Origin: XYD12-FULL-36-8 sp964613805
Lineage (GTDB): Bacteria > Bacteroidota > Ignavibacteria > Ignavibacteriales > Ignavibacteriaceae
Length of the DNA stretch: 64,000 bases
Direction of reading: 5' to 3'
Assembly (NCBI GenBank): GCA_964613805.1
Contig: CAZTJF010000011.1
Coordinates: 59,061-123,060 of the forward strand
This document shows, piece after piece, positions 59,473-64,000 of this stretch. The notes below the pieces were generated by a model. The model had not been told where the DNA came from. It ran no database searches and saw nothing but the letters and a program-made list of their open reading frames with translations. Position 1 is the stretch's first letter. Each line of letters opens with the position of its first letter. The translations under genes and the position numbers were made by a program.

Positions 59473-61920
59473 CTATTGCTTTAGTATCGGGAATGATAAA
59501 ATAAAATTACTTCCCTTACCGAGTTCACTTAGTACTTCAATTTTTCCTTCGTGTGCGTCCATTATGTGTTTAACTATTGATAACCCTAAGCCAGCACCAC
59601 CAGTTCTTTGAGATTCTTTTGAATCAATCCGATAAAAGGGGTGAAAAATATTTTCCGAATTCTCTCTGCTTATTCCGATTCCTTCATCTTTAACTGACAA
59701 CACCATAAAATTATCTTGAACATAAGTCTCGACTCCAATCCACTTTTTTTCTTTCGAATATTTAAATGAGTTTGAGATGAGATTTATTAACGCTTCCTCA
59801 ACAGCATCTCTATCTACATAAATTAAATATTCGTTTTTACTTAGATTCAACTCAACATTAAATTTATGAAGATTGAACTGATATTGCATCATTTTCACCG
59901 TTTGCTCAGCAATATTATTCAAATTGGTAATTTCAAAACGATATTGTTTAACTCCTCTTTCGATCTTCGAAAAATCTAATACGTTATCAATCAGACGCGC
60001 GAGGCGGCTGCTTTCACCTTCAATTATTTCAAGATACTCCTTTGATTTTTCTGATTTAATTTCTTCTGAAGATTGTAGCAATTCCGCAAACATTTTTATT
60101 GAGGTAAGAGGAGTTTTCATATCATGCGAAACGCTTGAAACGAAATAGGACTTCATTCGGTTAAGCTCATCTAACCGCTCGGATTCAACTCTTTCAAGAA
60201 CCAGTTCCTCTTGCAGTTTAATTCTATGAATTGCATCTGCCGTTCGATTAGCAACAGCATTCAATAAATCAACATCCTCAATTGTGAATTTGGCGGCTGA
60301 TTTTTTTTCGCCAAGAACTAAAAATCCAATTGTTTCACTACCCTTTGATTTTAACGGAAAGACTAAATTCATTCCCCACCTTTGAAACACTTTATAATCA
60401 GCTGTCTCAATTGGAACACCGCTTTCAACTCTGTCTGGCAAAGCAATTGGTAAGGTTAATTCTGTTTTAAGATTCTCCTGCTGAAACCTTATACTCCTGT
60501 GTTCAAGTAAATCAAAATGCTTGTGTGATTTTAAGGTAAGTTTATTTTCATGACTTAAAACGAAGAAGCCGATCTTTTCAACCGGAACTAATTCATAGGT
60601 TCTATTTACTACCTTCTCAGCGAGTAAATTTATGCTGCTGGAATGTTCAATTTCCTCAAAAAACTTTTTAAGCGCTTCTCTAAAATTGTATTGGACTCTG
60701 AAAAATCTCTTATCAATAAATTTCTGAACTTTGATTCTGAAAGGTTGAAAAAGTAAAGCAATGAACAATGCGGTTATTATTGATGCGGTTTTTGAATCAA
60801 CATTTGCAGTTAAGTTTGTGAGCACACCAATAATCAATAAATAAAAAGCCAACAAAATACCTATTACCCCAGCATACACAACACTTCGGTTAATTAGTTG
60901 ATCAACATCCATTACATGATATTTTACTATGGAAATTCCAAATGTTATTGGAATAACTGAAACAAGAATTAAAATCATTTCCTCGGGTAAAAGAGATTTG
61001 TTGGTGAGTAAGATTGGAATCGCCCATAATAAAATGAAACCTAATGGTCCAATTGAAAATCCATATAAAATCCATTTCAATTTCTTCTTGTCAGATTCGC
61101 TTGGGGATGTTTTGTAAGAATGAATAAAAATCCCGATCGCCGCAATTACGCAAATAATTAAAAATGATCTGGCAATATTGTAACTCAACACATAAGCTTT
61201 AATATTGCTTATGTTAAGTTCATAAACTTGAGATAGAAAATTATAATTGAGCAAAATAAAAAGCATTGCTGCCAGAATATACAGAAATGATATTCTACAT
61301 GGACTGATGAGTTTTTTTTCTCTCGGAAAAACCAAGGTGAAATGAAGAAATATTGTGGGCACAATACTAACGGAAAAATGAAGTAAAGCCCTCACTGCAA
61401 TCGGAATGAACTTCGGTTGAAGATTATAATAACCCCAGGTTGTCATTATTATCAAAGCAGTAAAAATACAAACCCAATGAAACAACCTTGCTGGTTTCTG
61501 TGCTCGTGCTTTTACTAAAACTATAATCGCAATAACGAAAAATGAAGTCCCAATCAGCCAGGCAAGTAAACAGTACCAAAACGAGTAATAGTTAACCAAC
61601 TTAACTTCGACTTCTGAGTTATCTGCAAAAGTTATTTTTACATTATCTCCAATTTGTAAACTGCTCAGATAATTTTCAGTTTGTTCTGGAGACACAAATA
61701 CAAATCCATCAATAGTTGTTATAATTTTTCCTGTTAAATTTGCTGAAAAACTATCAACAGAGTTTGTGATAAGAATTGCTGAATCTTTGTATTCAGTTTG
61801 AAAAGGCAGATCGCTTTTGATTGAAAAAAGATAAATCCCGAGCAATCCGAAAAGGTAAAATAATATATCGAGGAACAAAATTGATTTGAAAGATCGAGGG
61901 ACAATTGACATACCAACCAC
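59473..61920 (-). CDS. Membrane histidine kinase with 7TM-type sensor and GAF-like domain
   Basis: Sensor kinase of 815 residues. A first helix (about 10-30) and an extracytoplasmic PDZ-like segment (about 35-110, NLTGKIITTIDGFVFVSPEQTENYLSSLQIGDNVKITF) precede a block of about eight helices (115-390). A GAF-like domain follows (about 425-570). The HisKA box has H599 in SVSHDMKTPLTSIKM, and the ATPase domain carries NLISNSFKYSKEK, DEGIGIS and GAGLGLSIV. The ligand is unknown; position before a PhoB-like regulator and Pho-box-like sites suggests phosphate or envelope sensing. No phoU or pst genes are near. Confidence 0.92.
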   Translation of the reverse strand: MVGMSIVPRSFKSILFLDILFYLFGLLGIYLFSIKSDLPFQTEYKDSAILITNSVDSFSANLTGKIITTIDGFVFVSPEQTENYLSSLQIGDNVKITFADNSEVEVKLVNYYSFWYCLLAWLIGTSFFVIAIIVLVKARAQKPARLFHWVCIFTALIIMTTWGYYNLQPKFIPIAVRALLHFSVSIVPTIFLHFTLVFPREKKLISPCRISFLYILAAMLFILLNYNFLSQVYELNISNIKAYVLSYNIARSFLIICVIAAIGIFIHSYKTSPSESDKKKLKWILYGFSIGPLGFILLWAIPILLTNKSLLPEEMILILVSVIPITFGISIVKYHVMDVDQLINRSVVYAGVIGILLAFYLLIIGVLTNLTANVDSKTASIITALFIALLFQPFRIKVQKFIDKRFFRVQYNFREALKKFFEEIEHSSSINLLAEKVVNRTYELVPVEKIGFFVLSHENKLTLKSHKHFDLLEHRSIRFQQENLKTELTLPIALPDRVESGVPIETADYKVFQRWGMNLVFPLKSKGSETIGFLVLGEKKSAAKFTIEDVDLLNAVANRTADAIHRIKLQEELVLERVESERLDELNRMKSYFVSSVSHDMKTPLTSIKMFAELLQSSEEIKSEKSKEYLEIIEGESSRLARLIDNVLDFSKIERGVKQYRFEITNLNNIAEQTVKMMQYQFNLHKFNVELNLSKNEYLIYVDRDAVEEALINLISNSFKYSKEKKWIGVETYVQDNFMVLSVKDEGIGISRENSENIFHPFYRIDSKESQRTGGAGLGLSIVKHIMDAHEGKIEVLSELGKGSNFILSFPILKQ

Positions 61921-62098
61921 TTAAACTTCTTGTGATAATAAAAAGAAGATTAAACCTATTCCAAAATATATCAAAGCTGGTTTAACTACAATAATTAAGG
62001 TTAAATAATTTGGAAATACATTATGGCTTTAAAAATGCTTGAACGTGTTTATCAAAATATTATTAGTTTTGAACCACAACAAAGATAGGTTATTCAAA

Positions 62099-62584
62099 AT
62101 GCGTAAAGTTATTTATCCCGGAACATTTGATCCGGTTACATACGGACATATTGATATTATAAAACGTGCTGTTAATCTCTTCGATTCCGTTGTTGTTACT
62201 GTAGCAGTTAATCCCACAAAGCAGCAACTTTTCAGCACTGAGGAAAGAGTTAATATGATTAAAGCAAGTATTATTGGTTTTGATACCGTTACTGTTGATT
62301 CATTTGATGGTTTAGTAGTTGACCATGCAAAGGAAGTTGGTGCAACCGGAATTATAAGAGGATTACGACAGGTAAGTGATTTTGAATTTGAATTTCAGAT
62401 GGCGCTCATGAATAGAAAACTTGCCGGTGATATAACTACAATTTTTCTTATGCCGCATGAAAAATACACATATCTAAATTCAACCGTAATCCGTAATCTT
62501 GCATCACTCAAAGCAGATGTGAGTGATTTTGTACCACCGATTGTGCATGATGCACTGAAGAGGAAATTCAAGAAATCAAATTAA
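62099..62584 (+). CDS. coaD: Phosphopantetheine adenylyltransferase
   Basis: Makes dephospho-CoA from 4'-phosphopantetheine and ATP. The nucleotidyltransferase motif is YPGTFDPVTYGHIDII (TxGH) and ATP contacts lie in YTYLNSTVIRNLASLKADVSDFVPP. The reading frame is open from 62039, but the ATG at 62099 begins the conserved N-terminus (MRKVIYPGTFDP), has AGGT upstream and gives 161 residues, the usual length. Confidence 0.95.
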   Translation: MRKVIYPGTFDPVTYGHIDIIKRAVNLFDSVVVTVAVNPTKQQLFSTEERVNMIKASIIGFDTVTVDSFDGLVVDHAKEVGATGIIRGLRQVSDFEFEFQMALMNRKLAGDITTIFLMPHEKYTYLNSTVIRNLASLKADVSDFVPPIVHDALKRKFKKSN

Positions 62585-62772
62585 CATATTTCCTCACATT
62601 TCCTTGAATTGTTGTTAGGGAACAGAGATAGTAGAACTCTAGATTTTAAGACTATATCAGCCAACTTTTTATTTCACAATTCTCCTCATTTTGCTTGCTT
62701 AAATCTCATACTAAAGATAATTTTGATATGTAATTATTCCACAATATTCAGGGGTCAATTAAAGGTAAAATT

Positions 62773-63990
62773 ATGAGTCTAAGTTTAATAGCTAAATCAA
62801 TCAAAGCTTCCCCAACATTAAAGCTGAATGAAAAGTTTGCCATCCTAAAGGAAAAAGGTGATCCTGTAATTCACCTTGGCGGTGGTGAACCAAAAAGCAG
62901 AGTTCCGATGGAAGCAATTCTTGCAACTGTTGCCCATGTGAACACCGGTGAAGTTAGATATGCGCCGGCGGATGGCATTCCTGCACTAAAGCAGGCAATT
63001 ATCCGATATACCGAAGATTTCTATGAAAGAAAAGTAAATCCCGAACATGTGATTGCATCAGGAGGAGCTAAGCAGGCAATAATGGTTGCATTGCAAGCAA
63101 TTCTAAATCCGCAAGAGGAAGTCCTCTTCCCTGCTCCTTATTGGGTAAGTTATCCTGATATGGCTCGTTTAATTGGTGCCATTCCGGTTCCGGTTCTTCC
63201 TGAAGATGGAACTTTTTACCCAAGATTAAAAGACATAACTGACAGAGTTGGTTCCTACACAAAAGCAGTTATTATCAATAGCCCGAATAATCCCTCTGGA
63301 GCAATGTATTCTGAAGAATTTATTTCAGATGTTGTTGAGTTTTGTGAAAAGAAAGATCTCTGGCTGATAATGGATGACATTTATCATCGGCTTATCTTTG
63401 ATGGAAGAAAACCAATTAATTGTTACAAGTATGCTAAAAAGCTAGATGAAAATTCCAAAATTATCGTTATCAACGGCGTTTCAAAACAATATGCTATGAC
63501 GGGATTTAGAATCGGCTGGGCAGTTGGAAATAAAAAAGTAATTGAAGCCATGAGCAATATTCAAGGACATCAAACTTCGGGACCATCAGTTGTTCTGCAA
63601 AAAGCTGCGGTTGCTGCATTGAACGGAATTCAATCAGGAGTCGAAAGTCTGCGGGCAACATTGGAGAACAATCGAAATGTTATGATTGATCTTCTAAAAT
63701 CGTTTGAAGGAGTGAAAGTAACCAAACCCGATGGAACATTTTATTGTCTTGCAGATTTTTCCGCATACAATAAAGATTCGAATAAACTTTCGGAATTTTT
63801 AATTGAAAAGGTACAAGTGCTTACTGTTCCGGGTAAGGAATTTGGATTAGAGGGCTACTTAAGATTAAGCTACTGCGGAACAATAAAAGATATTCAAGAT
63901 GGAATTGAGCGAATTAAATGGGCGCTTGATCCTAATTCACCAAATGAACTTTACATTGGCGACAGAAAATTAGTGAGGGATTGGTCATGA
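62773..63990 (+). CDS. Class I aminotransferase, aspartate aminotransferase-like
   Basis: PLP enzyme of 405 residues, subgroup Ib/I-gamma. PLP contacts include SGGAKQAIMVALQAI, NSPNNPSGAMYS, MDDIYHRLIFD, and the Schiff-base lysine K238 in NGVSKQYAMTGFRIGWAVG. The C-terminal YLRLSYCGTIKDIQDGIERI carries the substrate-carboxylate Arg. Probably aspartate or broad-specificity aminotransferase. Its stop overlaps the ATG of the next gene by four bases. Confidence 0.9.
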   Translation: MSLSLIAKSIKASPTLKLNEKFAILKEKGDPVIHLGGGEPKSRVPMEAILATVAHVNTGEVRYAPADGIPALKQAIIRYTEDFYERKVNPEHVIASGGAKQAIMVALQAILNPQEEVLFPAPYWVSYPDMARLIGAIPVPVLPEDGTFYPRLKDITDRVGSYTKAVIINSPNNPSGAMYSEEFISDVVEFCEKKDLWLIMDDIYHRLIFDGRKPINCYKYAKKLDENSKIIVINGVSKQYAMTGFRIGWAVGNKKVIEAMSNIQGHQTSGPSVVLQKAAVAALNGIQSGVESLRATLENNRNVMIDLLKSFEGVKVTKPDGTFYCLADFSAYNKDSNKLSEFLIEKVQVLTVPGKEFGLEGYLRLSYCGTIKDIQDGIERIKWALDPNSPNELYIGDRKLVRDWS

Positions 63991-64000
63991 GTAAATATTT
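63987..64000 (+). CDS. Start of a further gene, truncated by the window edge
   Basis: An ATG at 63987 overlaps the aminotransferase stop (ATGA) and gives only four codons (M-S-K-Y) before the edge. The ATGA overlap is the common sign of a coupled downstream gene. No function can be given. Confidence 0.4.

Noticed and set aside
1..64000. tRNA, rRNA, prophage or transposase genes
   Set aside because: No cloverleaf-like or rRNA segment and no integrase or transposase motif were found in the intergenic regions or translated frames I read; a covariance-model scan could not be run.

Overview
The window looks like a chromosomal segment of an Ignavibacteria-type member of the Bacteroidota/Chlorobi (FCB) lineage. 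The DNA is AT-rich. Three proteins end in a type IX secretion (T9SS) type A sorting domain with the YPNPFNP signature common in that group. TonB receptors, Cys-anchored lipoproteins, ThyX and a TatD/radical-SAM fusion fit the same picture. Most genes are housekeeping or envelope genes in short, tightly packed operons. No rRNA, tRNA, CRISPR array, phage or transposase gene was seen.

Layout. 0-5.4 kb (+): end of tatA, gatA, two GT9 glycosyltransferases, a DegT aminotransferase and a GNAT enzyme. 5.5-9.4 kb (+): sucD with a Lys-rich tail, ndk, a NamZ-like protein and a lipoprotein. 9.4-12.8 kb (-): tgt-yajC-ribBA and a barrel protein. 13-21 kb (-): thyX-dfrA-mutL, a mutase with isobutyryl-CoA mutase-type residues, a DPPR-synthase-like UbiA protein, a lipoprotein, a CNNM/CBS protein and a DCC protein. 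21-26 kb: surface polysaccharide genes. 26-37.6 kb: lipoproteins, prmA, HDAC-like, dacB, TatD-radical SAM, a TonB receptor and purM. 38-40.4 kb (+): a nine-heme T9SS cytochrome. 40.5-46.1 kb (+): hrcA-grpE-dnaJ, a ComEA-like protein, a pseudopilin-like protein, a PilM-like protein and rsmD.

The most interesting part is 46.1-61.9 kb, all on the minus strand. Four intergenic sites (47857, 52136, 55445, 58662) carry TTGACA-like half-sites repeated exactly every 11 bp, two to four per site. This is the architecture of PhoB/PhoP boxes, and the half-site read in the direction of transcription resembles the Bacillus PhoP box. They precede an outer-membrane protein pair, a T9SS-exported UshA-like 5'-nucleotidase, an alpha-oxoamine synthase with a B12/radical SAM enzyme, and a UbiA - diacylglycerol-kinase-like - ThiL-like operon. 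An OmpR/PhoB-type response regulator and a large membrane histidine kinase sit immediately upstream. My reading is a phosphate-starvation regulon segment containing an apparently undescribed lipid-remodelling or lipid-like metabolite pathway. The regulatory logic is visible in the sequence. The product is not.

Other signals are a matched pair of sigma-54-type (-24/-12) sites before a small secreted protein and the nine-heme cytochrome, and several families of short palindromic dispersed repeats. One repeat copy has been absorbed in frame into the N-terminus of the dacB-like gene.
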